Positions 47,298-57,078 of a DNA stretch of 64,000 bases are shown here, piece after piece. Both the position numbers and the translations under genes were made by a program. How positions within the stretch are numbered: the stretch's first letter is position 1; each line of letters starts with the position of its first letter. Below the pieces are notes generated by a model that was not told where the DNA came from, did not search any database, and saw only the letters and a list, made by a program, of their open reading frames with translations. The stretch comes from Isoetes taiwanensis. Taxonomy: Eukaryota > Streptophyta > Lycopodiopsida > Isoetales > Isoetaceae. Location: assembly GCA_021234155.1 (NCBI GenBank), contig JAJEKV010000011.1, positions 7,055,132 to 7,119,131 on the forward strand, in the 5' to 3' direction.

Positions 47298-47385
47298 TTT
47301 GGGTTTCCATTGATTCCATACAGAAAAGTGATTTGGGTTTCTATTGATTCCATAAAGAAAAGTAACTATTGATTCGCCTGGGTTG
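47236..47385. repeat. Three imperfect repeats of about 45 bases
   Basis: The phrase TTCCATTGATTCYATAMAGAAAAG recurs three times with TGATTTGGGTT linkers, just 3' of the kinase-A9 gene. Confidence 0.6.
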
Positions 47386-47399
47386 GCCTCCCATGGAAA

Positions 47400-47617
47400 T
47401 GTGAAAATAACAAAACTGTAGAGAATGATATTGAGAAGACTTGTTGAGAATAGCTCTCAACGTAGCATACATATAGGATGGATGGTGACTGTTCATCCTA
47501 ATAAACATGACTATTGGGTACAGGTGTGCCTCTTGGTATGGATCACTGACTTGGCAGTCTAGTCAGCAATATACGCCACATCACCTATTGATCTATACGA
47601 TCATCATATCCTTAACA
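47400..47617 (-). repeat. LTR (3' LTR of the minus-strand element)
   Basis: Begins TGTGAAAATAAC and ends CCTTAACA in + orientation. 217 of 218 bases match the other LTR (A for G in CATCCTAATARACATG). Confidence 0.92.
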
Positions 47618-47862
47618 CTCCCCTTGATCAATAGATCAATGAGGGTTTAATTTGAACTTCCCTAGTAGTTTTCTACTACCCCTTAATGCTCAACACATCT
47701 AGATGGCTTTGAACATCACATCTTTCAATGATGTAGGGTGTTCTAAAACTGCAACTAGAAAAATTTAAATCGACTCTCTAGTCCTATATACCATATCATA
47801 AGAAGTGAGGATGCCTAGATCATATTAATTGGCAATTTCTCCCCCTTGATCGAAGCATCTGG

Positions 47863-48990
47863 TCAGCCATATTCTGGATGTCCACACGGATGTCTCTTCA
47901 CCAGCGGCAAATATTTCTTCATCTTCACTTGAGGACGACCACGCCTTCTCTTCGTGTGCATCAAACTATGCCTTGTGATTGTGAATCTTATGAGAGACTT
48001 AGTATTCTCTTTATTGTCTGCCACGCCACCACGAAGGCACAATTGTTGGTTATTTTTGAAGGTGACCTTTTTAGGTCTCTTTGAACTTTTTCTTGCAGTA
48101 ATAGAAAGCGGCACCTCCTGTGCCCTTTCAATTTCGGCCAGCAACTGGAGCCCGTGCATCACAACAGATGTCGTTTGATCTTTTACAAGTCTGGCGCTTT
48201 CAGCAGTATGCACAAATCTGGCAATCGCTTCTCTGCAGTTCGCTTCACTGGGATTTTCACGGTCTGGCATCAAAATTTGGATTTGCAGTGTTCCGTCTTT
48301 TGTGCATGTCACTTTTCTCTTGGATTTCTCAAAAGCGAACGAAATTACAGGTTTTTTCTGCATCTTCTGGAACTGCTCTGCATATGGAAACATAACCCAT
48401 GCTCGTCTGCAATTTGCCATCGCAATTTCTGAAGCAATTTCGTAAGCCACCGTTTCTTCAAGAACTTCTTCTTCTGGAAATTCCTTGGCCGTTGCTTCAA
48501 TCATGGCCCTGAGCATGTCCTCCAAATTCGTCCATGCCTCCTTATCCTTCCATTCTAATTCGGCTTCTAATTCAGCCGTATCTGCATTCTTGAACTGCAT
48601 TTCCCTGGGCTTCTTTTCTTCTGGCATTAGACCCCATTGATTTTGGGTCTGTTTGGATGCCATATTCTTGGCTTTCTGTAAAGCGATTTCTGCCACAATA
48701 GGGCTTTTGAACCCAATAAATACAGTGGCAGACTTCAGGACCAATCTTGGGTCCTCTGGCTCAACTCCAGCATATCCATGGCAATTGTTTGCACTTCCTG
48801 ATATGCCCACATCTGCACAAGACGTCTCTTGTGATAATGAAGCCCCATTCTGGCTTCCGGAGCCATCTTTATCTTCAAAGAATTTTCTCGGTTCTGCCAA
48901 GAATCCTGCTATCCATAGATAGATTAGATTTGCAAAGCTTGCAAATCCATCAGCCCTTCTTGATTGCACAATAATCATCTTCTCTCCCAA
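47863..48990 (-). CDS. Unknown 375-residue protein carried by the LTR element
   Basis: The single long gene of the element starts 68 bases after the primer site. No zinc knuckle (CCHC), protease, reverse transcriptase or integrase motif is present. Visible parts: a hydrophobic patch near residue 25 (FANLIYLWIAGFLAE); an acidic helical middle (NADTAELEAELEWKDKEAW, KEFPEEEVLEETVAYEIASEIA); a segment with AWVMFPYAEQF; and a basic C-terminus (RKSSKRPKKVTFKNN, then KRRRGRPQVKMKK, an AT-hook-like GRP core with flanking basic residues). It could be a very divergent gag or a captured host gene, as in maize Bs1. I do not recognise it. Confidence 0.7.
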   Translation of the reverse strand: MGEKMIIVQSRRADGFASFANLIYLWIAGFLAEPRKFFEDKDGSGSQNGASLSQETSCADVGISGSANNCHGYAGVEPEDPRLVLKSATVFIGFKSPIVAEIALQKAKNMASKQTQNQWGLMPEEKKPREMQFKNADTAELEAELEWKDKEAWTNLEDMLRAMIEATAKEFPEEEVLEETVAYEIASEIAMANCRRAWVMFPYAEQFQKMQKKPVISFAFEKSKRKVTCTKDGTLQIQILMPDRENPSEANCREAIARFVHTAESARLVKDQTTSVVMHGLQLLAEIERAQEVPLSITARKSSKRPKKVTFKNNQQLCLRGGVADNKENTKSLIRFTITRHSLMHTKRRRGRPQVKMKKYLPLVKRHPCGHPEYG

Positions 48991-49058
48991 GACCTATTCT
49001 CTGCAGGTCTTCTAAAGCCTTCCCCCACAGGTCTTCCAGGATCAGATCAAGAGCCGTA

Positions 49059-49070
49059 GCTCTGATACCA
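49059..49070 (-). promoter_or_regulatory. Primer binding site, tRNA-iMet
   Basis: TGGTATCAGAGC on the minus strand abuts the LTR end with no gap. It is the usual plant LTR-element site for priming reverse transcription from initiator methionine tRNA. Confidence 0.92.
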
Positions 49071-49288
49071 TGTGAAAATAACAAAACTGTAGAGAATGAT
49101 ATTGAGAAGACTTGTTGAGAATAGCTCTCAACGTAGCATACATATAGGATGGATGGTGACTGTTCATCCTAATAGACATGACTATTGGGTACAGGTGTGC
49201 CTCTTGGTATGGATCACTGACTTGGCAGTCTAGTCAGCAATATACGCCACATCACCTATTGATCTATACGATCATCATATCCTTAACA
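49071..49288 (-). repeat. LTR (5' LTR of the minus-strand element)
   Basis: Matches the left LTR at 217 of 218 bases and is flanked on its right by the GGAAA target duplication. Confidence 0.92.
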
Positions 49289-49732
49289 GGAAACCCTTCC
49301 AATTTTCCATGGAAACTCTTCCTATTTTCCATGGAAACCCTTCCGGCTTTCACTAAAACCAGGAAGGGTTTCCATGAAAACCCTTCCTATTTTCCGTTGA
49401 AACCCTTTGGAAAATAGGAAGGGTTTCCATTTGGAAAATAGGAAGGGTTTCCATGGAAATTTGGAAAGTTTCTCATTTGAAAATCGGAAGGGTTTCCACG
49501 AAAAATAGGAAGGTTTCCTTTTTTTTTTAATATTTTTAATATTGACAAGTACATTTATGGACCACGCCTTTCAAGACGCACGCCGCCCATTAATGGTGCA
49601 CGCTCATAAATATGCAGGACACTTCGAGAATTCAAATTTTAATTCAAATGGAAACCCTTCCTATTTTCCAAAGCCATGGGAAAATAGGAAGGGTTTCCAC
49701 AAATGGGGGAAAATAGGAAGGGTTTCCACATC
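49289..49732. repeat. Array of direct and inverted GGAAACCCTTCCTATTTTCC units
   Basis: About ten copies of a 20-base unit, forward and reverse, separated by short linkers (often CAT): forward near 49289-49400 and 49650, reverse near 49425-49530 and 49680-49730. The middle 120 bases (49530-49645) are different. The left end was cut by the LTR element (its target is GGAAA of one unit). Such clusters are typical of terminal/subterminal repeats of DNA transposons; no matching cluster is seen on the far side. Confidence 0.7.
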
Positions 49733-49797
49733 CGATCAAAAAATTTCTAAGGGCGCATGCTCTTCTTGCGCTTTGCTCTCCGCCATTGCATCTCCTG

Positions 49798-50091
49798 ATG
49801 GATCTGGAGCTTGACGCATTTCAACAATGCGAGGAGGATGCTTCTACCGATTCATCACTATATGATTCGGACGAAACTGTAAGTAATTTTGCTTTTGAAA
49901 ATATTGACAATGTTGCAAGTTTTGAGGATTTACAAGATGAAGACAATGCAAGACCAAATGTGGAGTATGATCCCTTGGAAGAGGAACGTTGCATTCAACT
50001 ATTTCCTCCTATTCCTGTTATCGCCTCAGCTGAGGGCTACATTTTTAACGAAGCAAGAGACCAAAAGAAAAGAAGAAACAAACTCAAGTAA
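49798..50091 (+). CDS. Small acidic hypothetical protein
   Basis: 97 codons from MDLELDAFQQCEED to RDQKKRRNKLK. The N-terminal half is acidic (DSDETVSNFAFENIDN, EDLQDEDN) and the end is basic. It may be a first exon, since a donor-like AAGTAAATGGTAAATG overlaps the stop. No family is recognised. Its place between the repeat array and the Ulp1-like gene suggests it belongs to the same transposon. Confidence 0.35.
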   Translation: MDLELDAFQQCEEDASTDSSLYDSDETVSNFAFENIDNVASFEDLQDEDNARPNVEYDPLEEERCIQLFPPIPVIASAEGYIFNEARDQKKRRNKLK

Positions 50092-50289
50092 ATGGTAAAT
50101 GTAAAAAGAAGAACAAACTTAAGTATTTGATAAATGTGACAAGTGTTTTGATACATATGAGTCATAAACCCCTGGCCTTGTTACGAGACAGCCACAATGC
50201 ATACAATAACGCAATAGCAGAGGAGAGAACTTGTCGCTCTCCTCGGATATGCGAGGAAGGGTTAAACCAATTCCATCCAACCTACAAAA

Positions 50290-52370
50290 GAAAATCATAT
50301 GAAGTGATTAGTATAGATACTTTCCAAGTCGTATGCAAAAAAAAAAAAAGAAAAATTCAAGGGTTTATTGCGATGTACCTGAGAAGCATCAGACGAGGCT
50401 CCTTCAATGTAATCCTTAATGAAGAAACTATTTGCCAACAAGCGCATGGTCAAAGCCACGTGGACGCCGCAACTGGTTGCATCAACATGGCTAGGCACAT
50501 CCATGTCCTGGATAACGAGAGGTGTAAGCCCATCCCGTACATCCTCAGATGCACCTCTAATCTGCAGGTAAATCCTAAACATCCTGTATATGGATTTAGC
50601 ATTATCAAAACATCCATTCCACTCATTGTACAAGCAATTTATATACCTGTTCAATTGGATAATGGTACAACGCTCACCACATTTCTCCACGCCCTGGGAA
50701 TCAAAACACAACCAGGATGTTTGCACATCCTCGATGTCCCCCAAGACGGAGTAATCGCCAAGGTCTCGAGCGAGACGTACAACCACCAACGGGAACTATC
50801 ATGATACAAAGAGATGTTACATAAACATATAAACATGCATACACTTACCCATGCACGACAGGCCCAAACACTACTCGTAGCCTACTCCAATCCACTGCTG
50901 GACCATATGCATCACAGAATAAAGGATCCAAGGATGGTACACTCCTCTATCATGGGTGGCAGATCCTCCACGAAAGGGGTATACCCGCGTGTAGAACATG
51001 GGGTCCACAAACAACACACGCCCACGATCCTCGTCAGACAACAAAAATCTAATAGTCCTGCATGTATGCAAAGCATGTGTCAGAGAAAAAACAAGCATTG
51101 CATACAACACAAAGACATGCTGCTACACTTACATGATGTAGAACCTCATGTGCCAATCTCCTCACCAACCATCGTATGCTGCGTCTAGGAACTCAGTCGT
51201 CAGCTCAATAGAACTCTGTGGACAAAGGCTTGACATGATCTGAACACCTGTCTCCTCCTGCATGCCTCTCTGCACAACATGGTACAAAAGACCATGTGCC
51301 TGCCACTCGTATGCTGTGGCAATCTCCCTCGCAATCCGCCAGAACCAAGGCCGAGGCCTAAAGCCAGTGTCTAGCCTCAACCAGATGGGGTCCCGAGCTT
51401 CTCACCCTCGCTCGAAGCCCATCCTGCCAAAGGGACAAAGAGTTGTGCTAAATAGAAAGTCCCGCGCACGTTCTGGTACATAATGCCATGACCGCCTGCA
51501 GTCCTAACAAATGTCCATGCCTCGTGACCGATCTCTGCCCAATCCCGTGCCGATGGGGCATAAGGCGTGACAAGCCCATGTCTTCCCATGTGTCCCTCCA
51601 TACTAAGGGGGTCCAATGCCACTGTCTCCTGGTCACCTCCATCCGCTGCCTCTACATCCTCACCAGGCCTGCCTCTGCCCCTGCCCCTGCCTCTGCCTGG
51701 TGGCCTACCTCTACCTCTACCTCTACCCCTGCCTCTACCTGGTGGCCTGCCCCTACCTCTGCCTCTCCCTCTGCCTGCCTCTACCTCTGCCTCGCCATCG
51801 TCGCCCTCATGTCCATCATGTACATCTCTGTGAAAGGGACGTGTGAGCTCAATCGGGGTCTCTGCAGCTATCCGCCTCTGTGCCTCGTGAAAGCTCGTCC
51901 GTAGACCTATAAATGGCTCAAGGGTGCCGAGCCTGGAGGGCACTGGTATATCCACGTCCCCGACAATGGTCTGCACAGTAGAAGGACCTGCTGCATGGTC
52001 CACTAGAAAGTGCCTCTGGCCGTAAAGCGTGTCTCCTGTTGGGACACTAGAAACTCGGCCCTGGCACATCTATCCTGACCACGAAGGCGGCTCCTCTCCC
52101 TCTCTCTCTCTCTCGCGTGCTGCCTCATCCTCCTCGTCCCTCGGACGTATTCTGCGTGCACCACGAGGCCGAGGCACCCATGGTACCTCCCCGTGCCGGC
52201 TTACGTGGTGCTTCTTCGCACCATCCATGCCTAGACCCCAGCCACCCTGGTCTCCTGGAAGCGTGTGTGTGCACCCCTCGTGCTCACAAAACCATCTCTC
52301 CTGGGACCTTGTAGGAGCACAGGGATGGTGATCAATAATCGACGTATTCTCCAATGCCCATGGAGCTCGT
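50290..52370 (-). pseudogene. Transposon-type gene with RG repeats and a Ulp1/C48-like protease region, degenerate
   Basis: Minus-strand open pieces follow one another in several frames from 52354 to 50295. The N-terminal piece (52069-51377, 231 codons) has an Arg-Gly/Pro repeat tract (GRGRGRGRP) coded by a minisatellite, then LVTPYAPSARDWAEIGHEAW. Later pieces read RIAREIATAYEWQAHGLLYH, FVDPMFYTRVYPFRGG, then SSRWWLYV / WLCFDSQG and DVPSHVDATSCGVHVALTMRLL. The WW..V, FDS and SCG boxes resemble the His, Asp and Cys regions of Ulp1-type (C48) cysteine proteases carried by several plant DNA transposons. The His position reads Arg and a frame change follows it, so activity is unlikely. Introns may explain some breaks; I could not join the pieces cleanly. 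Confidence 0.5.
51663..51785. repeat. 6-bp minisatellite (CCTCTG/CCCCTG/CCTCTA) coding RG repeats
   Basis: About 18 six-base units in two blocks separated by a GGTGGCCT phrase seen twice. On the minus strand they encode Arg-Gly pairs interrupted by RPP; on the + strand they give only Leu/Pro/Tyr filler. Confidence 0.85.
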
Positions 52371-53062
52371 CCCTAAAGAAAAAAACGATGGACAGAGAAA
52401 AAAAAATTCTGGACGTAAGGGCATAACACTACGTTTCCTCTATGTACCAATAGAAGTAAAAGAACAACAGATAAGCTCATACTACGGGATTAACCTAAAC
52501 TTATACCCTAAACCCTAAGCTTATACTAGGGACTAATAGGGCCAAAGCAAAGGTTCTAATCTACTGTGGAATTGACGCATGGCTGCCGCGCCCTCTGCAT
52601 CCCGCCCCCCTATTCCTGCCATATCTGTATGAAAAGATTACAAAAGAACCATAAGCATGTAATTTATTTGAAACATATGAGAAAAACTGCTAACAAAAAA
52701 ATTACCTAGCAAATTTTGAGCACAATGAGAACAAAGAAGAACTTTCCATCAAACAATTCATAATTGTGAATGAATTGGCTAGTTCACATTTGGTTTCTAT
52801 TTCGTTTTATATTTGGGTTCACATTTGGTTCAGCCCTTTTCTATTTTGCTAGAGAACAGCCCCAGGCTTTTCTTATTGCCATGACCATTTACATATGAGA
52901 AGAAATAGGGATGCAAGAAAATTGCACTTCGAGTGCTTTTGTATTAATATTTAAATATGTTACATGTATATCTAGCATTATAACAGGGTTTTTTTTTTGT
53001 GATTTTATACGCTTTTTGGCATGGTTTTCATATGATTTCATGGGCGTATTGCATGAGGCATA
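52371..53062. other. AT-rich intergenic DNA
   Basis: No gene is seen. A CTTATACYAGGG / CCCTAAGC repeat phrase occurs at 52,475-52,540. Confidence 0.4.
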
Positions 53063-53130
53063 TTAATCAGTATATCTAGAGTGCACTCCGCATTTTATTG
53101 TCGAAATTCGGTTTACCCCATACCCTCCAC

Positions 53131-53137
<7 letters not shown>

Positions 53138-53160
<23 letters not shown>
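53138..53160. repeat. Microsatellite (AAAT)n
   Basis: About six units of AAAT. A second microsatellite, (GATA/TAGA) of about four to five units, follows at 53232-53250. Confidence 0.9.
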
Positions 53161-53161
<1 letters not shown>

Positions 53162-53209
53162 CCAATGGCACGCAGGGCTCGAGAACCTGTACTTTAGGGT
53201 TGTGTTGCT

Positions 53210-53400
53210 TAGGGTCTGTCCTTTGATTTCGAAGATAGATAGATAGATAGTAACAACAGAAACTCTGAGGCAAATCCGACTTCTTTTACTTCTCTGAATC
53301 TTCAAAGAGAAAGGAACAAGCCTGTCCTTTGATTTCGAAGCAGCAGAAGCTCCGGGGCGAATCCGACTTCTACTACTCCTCTGATTCTTCAGTATTTCGC
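53210..53400. repeat. Tandem duplication of about 100 bp
   Basis: CTGTCCTTTGATTTCGAAG followed by CAGAARCTCYGRGGCRAATCCGACTTCT occurs twice, at about 53,214 and 53,321. The microsatellite lies inside the first copy only. A further 24-base direct repeat (TTCCGGTCAGGATTCACGCATGAGG) lies at 53,551-53,600. Confidence 0.7.
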
Positions 53401-53600
53401 CAGAAAGGTTAGCTTTAAGGGCTTTTTTTTTCCACAGTGTTTCTCCCTTGTGCATGGCATCAGTTCATGGTGTTTGTCTACTGGGACACAACTATTATTT
53501 TGTGTGTTGATTTCGGATGATATAAAGCTATGGAAGATATGCACTCTATTCCGGTCAGGATTCACGCATGAGGTTCCGGTCAGGATTCACGCATGAGGTT

Positions 53601-56600
53601 CCAGCGTATGTTCTCTTCGACCTTGAATATATTAAATCCGTTCCTCTGTTTAGGTTGATAACTCCGTTAATAAGCCACTGGATGATTCTTGTCAGGATTG
53701 AAGCATGAATATTCCTCTGTTTAATACACAATATTTTGGCCAGGAGTCAAGCTGTAGGCTAAAGGCGAAAGGGCAAACGGCCTTGAATAGGCTGAAGTCC
53801 TTTTTATATGTTGATTTGGAGCTTGTATAGAAACGCCTCTGCATATGTTGATTTCGAGCTTCGATAGGTTTAATCTATGCCTTATTGTGTTTCGATCTTG
53901 AAAGATAAGATTTATAATCCTCGGTTTTTATCAAGATGATGAGTCCAAGCAGGCCGCGCATATTGTTCAGGGTTTCCAGCGCAAGAAGAAGTGATTTCGC
54001 ATAGCGATGTGCCATATACTTTTCTTACGAATGAGGATCAAGAATATGAAATCCAAATCCGAATCCAAGATCCTCCATAGCCGATAAGTTAAAAAATTCC
54101 TACAAGCGATTCAGAGTTGCCGCTAAGGTTATCGTTGCTCCGGTTGCTAGAAAGATTAAGAAGCTTACGAAAAGAAAAGACACTGCAGCATGTTGTTTTC
54201 CTATTGTTCGCCCTTCTAGAGTCGAAATGTTGTTAATCTGCTCAAGAACTGGAGGTATTTTTCTTCAGAACAGGTTCTGCAATAGATTAAATCCCTGGTT
54301 TATGTTGTCATCGATCAAGCATTTTTTTTTTTTCTGTTTTCTAGCTACCAAGCAGTTTCAATATCTGATTTGAATAATCTTTTAGATTGCCTTTAAACGA
54401 TGTGTTTCTGCTTTGAATTTGAGTTTAGTCTTATTAAAATGTTGAGCTTTTTGTTACAGATACAGAGATATAATGTTCAACATAGGTGAACATGAAGCAT
54501 AGGTGACCAGATGCATTAAAAAAAATCATGAAGCATAGGTGAACCAAATAAGCTTTTCTGCAGAACAGCATTGGACAAATGACCAGCAAAAGTGCCTTCT
54601 GCGTGGAGGATAAGAATTAGTTCATCTATTTAGTTGGGATGGTTTAATCAGGGCAGAATATGGCAAAAGCAGAATTTTCAAGCCCATGCTGGTGTTTTAA
54701 AGGTATGTTCAGATTTTTTTGCATCTTTGCTGTACTTGGGCTGCTTCATTTGGATTTTTAATAACTGCATTGAAAAGTAGAAGAGCAAAATCTTGAATAT
54801 TTGGAAATGGTAGGTATGTTGTAATGTATGTGTTTAGTCAGTAAGATGATTGTATTTTGAAAAACGCAGGATGGCTATGTGGATTCACAGCTGACTACGG
54901 AGTTCCTTTGTTAGTAATTGTTTTTTAATTGTTTTCAGTTGTTTCAGCGGCAACCATAAGCAGGGGCTTCTTGGTGCCGAACAGAACAGATAAAACTGAA
55001 CAATTTAAGAATTGTAGTGCATATCATGATTTTGCAGTTGGGGCTTTGTAGGGTTTCGTTCATCAACAACTTTGCAGGCTCAAGGTTTCAAATTACAGTT
55101 TTGCATTTCGATTTTGGTCCCATATTCTCATATTTTCTAAAGATACAAAAAAAAAGGGCAGGCTTAATACAAGAGCGTTTTCACCATGTTTGCCAGTACA
55201 GCCAGTGATCTAGATCTCAATGTAATTTTTAAATTTGATCTTTGTGTACATATAGTACTCTTTAACGGGAGTTTAAAACAGGTCGAGCAGCAAGACTGGT
55301 GTCAAAAGGACCAACAGATTTACCATTTGGTTGAAGTTGAGTTATAAATGCTTCTTTTTTACATGTCCAGTATACTATGAGATATTTGTCTCATTTATGA
55401 AACGGCAACCTTTATCACATGCCTTATCAATCTGACAAATGACTTAAAATTGGAGAGTTTGCTCATGTAAAAGGTTAATATGGAGTTGCTTTGGGAAATT
55501 TCTTCTAGCAAGCCTTTAGCAACAACGGAGATGCACCGGATCGAGATGCAATTAAAGCCAAATTCGACAACATCAAAAAGGCAGAATGGCAGGATCTGGC
55601 TAGATTTGGACCCCAAGATCTTTAAGAATGTGAAGTTTGTATACTTAACAGAAACCAGAGGCCTTGAAGTTAATGGAAGATTTATTTGATATGGAAGAGC
55701 TGGATGTATCATTCTGAGACAAGAAGGATGCAAGCTATAATCGTAATGAGTATTGTAAATGGATTAGGTAAAATAACATAAAGATGGGAGTACATTCTGG
55801 TTAGGTTGCTGTTTTGTATGCTGCCACATTGTCTAAATGGCATCCGCCATCCTCTCCAGATTTCATCATCAATGGGATGACACCTAAGCATACTTAGAAT
55901 ATTTGCTTAGATTAATGTGCAAGGCATCTGTTCAAGGTTTATAAAAAACTTTTTAACAGCAAATATGTTGTGCATGTTCCATGTGCATGTTCCAGGCACA
56001 TGAACTTAAGTTTAAATGTCCTAGATGTTGTTTTGTTTTTAGTTAATCCAAGGGAGATGCATCTTACAACATTCTATGGGTGAGTGCAACTTTAAGACAA
56101 TATAACGATTCTTGGAGCATCAAGCAAGGGCGCTGCATCTTACAACTTCTCGAAGTGCCAATTAAGAAAAGAAACATACACATATACTCAACATATGCCT
56201 CCTCAAAGAGCATCAAGCAAGAGAAAGAAAATATGCATATACTCAATCAGTGTCTCCTCAAACACACATACATACTTTCCATATTTAGCTCTAGGTAATG
56301 AGAGAGGGAGAGGGAGATAGAGAGGGAGCGGGTGAGTAACATAGCATTGATTTAGCTCTAGGTAATGAGAGAGGGAGAGGGATGAGAAGATACTTAAACT
56401 TACATGCCTAAACTTACGTGCGGCAATGTCTCCTATAGGCAGGTGTATATTTACAATATAGGAATTGATATTATGAGGTATTATATGATTCAAGCATAGA
56501 TGCATATTAATTTCAGTTGTTTTTTGAAAAGTTTTCCTATTTATCACAATTGCAATGTCACAAGAGAGTGCATATTCATTTCAGTTGTTTTTGAAAAGTT

Positions 56601-56756
56601 TTCCAATTTATCACAATTACAGTATCACAAGAGATGGGTAGTACTATAGTTATATTGCGTACAAACATGTTTTTGAACCTCAGTATCTTCCAATCTATGC
56701 AAACACCATATATGACATGGTTTAAAATTATGGCTCCGGTTTATTTGCCACCTAAT
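53601..56756. other. Intergenic stretch, possible body of a Helitron relative
   Basis: No gene is supported. A short open stretch at about 54,085-54,260 reads like protein (YKRFRVAAKVIVAPVARKIK) and 55,480-55,689 is open for 69 codons (LKPNSTTSKRQNGRIWLDLD); either could be a gene fragment. GAGAGGGA-rich repeats lie at 56,300-56,385. It ends at a Helitron terminus, so part may belong to that element. Confidence 0.35.
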
Positions 56757-56785
56757 GCCCAGCAACGCTGGGCACCGTTACTAGT
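56757..56785 (+). repeat. Helitron 3' terminus, copy 4
   Basis: Hairpin GCCCAGC-AAC-GCTGGGC at 56757-56773, seven bases (ACCGTTA), CTAG at 56781-56784, then T. Confidence 0.75.
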
Positions 56786-57078
56786 AATATAAGATTGAAA
56801 CAAAATAGATTTATTTGAAGATGAGATAAGTTTGATAAAAAAAAAAAAAGATGTCTATGTTTTATGTTCTTCTTCATGCATTACATATTAGATAATTTAT
56901 GGGGGACAAAATTTTGCCCCAAAAAATCTCGAGGTGGTGCCTAAGCGGCTGTCACTACCTATAAAAAGTAGGTCCGATCGCACTACCTAGAATTCCCAGA
57001 ATTCCCCTCAACCGTGAGTCCCAGAGCTCCCCACGCACAATCGCTCTAACACGAGAACTTGATACTGCAGTAACAGTA

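Larger units (their letters stand above)
47400..49288 (-). mobile_element. Young LTR element with a passenger gene (minus strand)
   Basis: Two 218-bp LTRs (47400-47617 and 49071-49288), each TGTGAAA...TTAACA, differ at one base. The flanking five bases are GGAAA on both sides (47395-47399, 49289-49293), a perfect duplication. On the minus strand the 5' LTR is the right one. It is followed directly by TGGTATCAGAGC (49070-49059), the site complementary to tRNA-iMet. A short purine run AAGGGGAG abuts the left LTR. The 1.45-kb interior has one gene and no protease, reverse transcriptase or integrase, so it needs help from another element. It landed in the GGAAACCCTTCC repeat array. Confidence 0.92.

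Noticed and set aside
51488-51904. + strand frames with Leu/Pro/Tyr repeats
   Set aside because: They are the other strand of the 6-bp minisatellite; the minus strand gives the longer and more varied protein.
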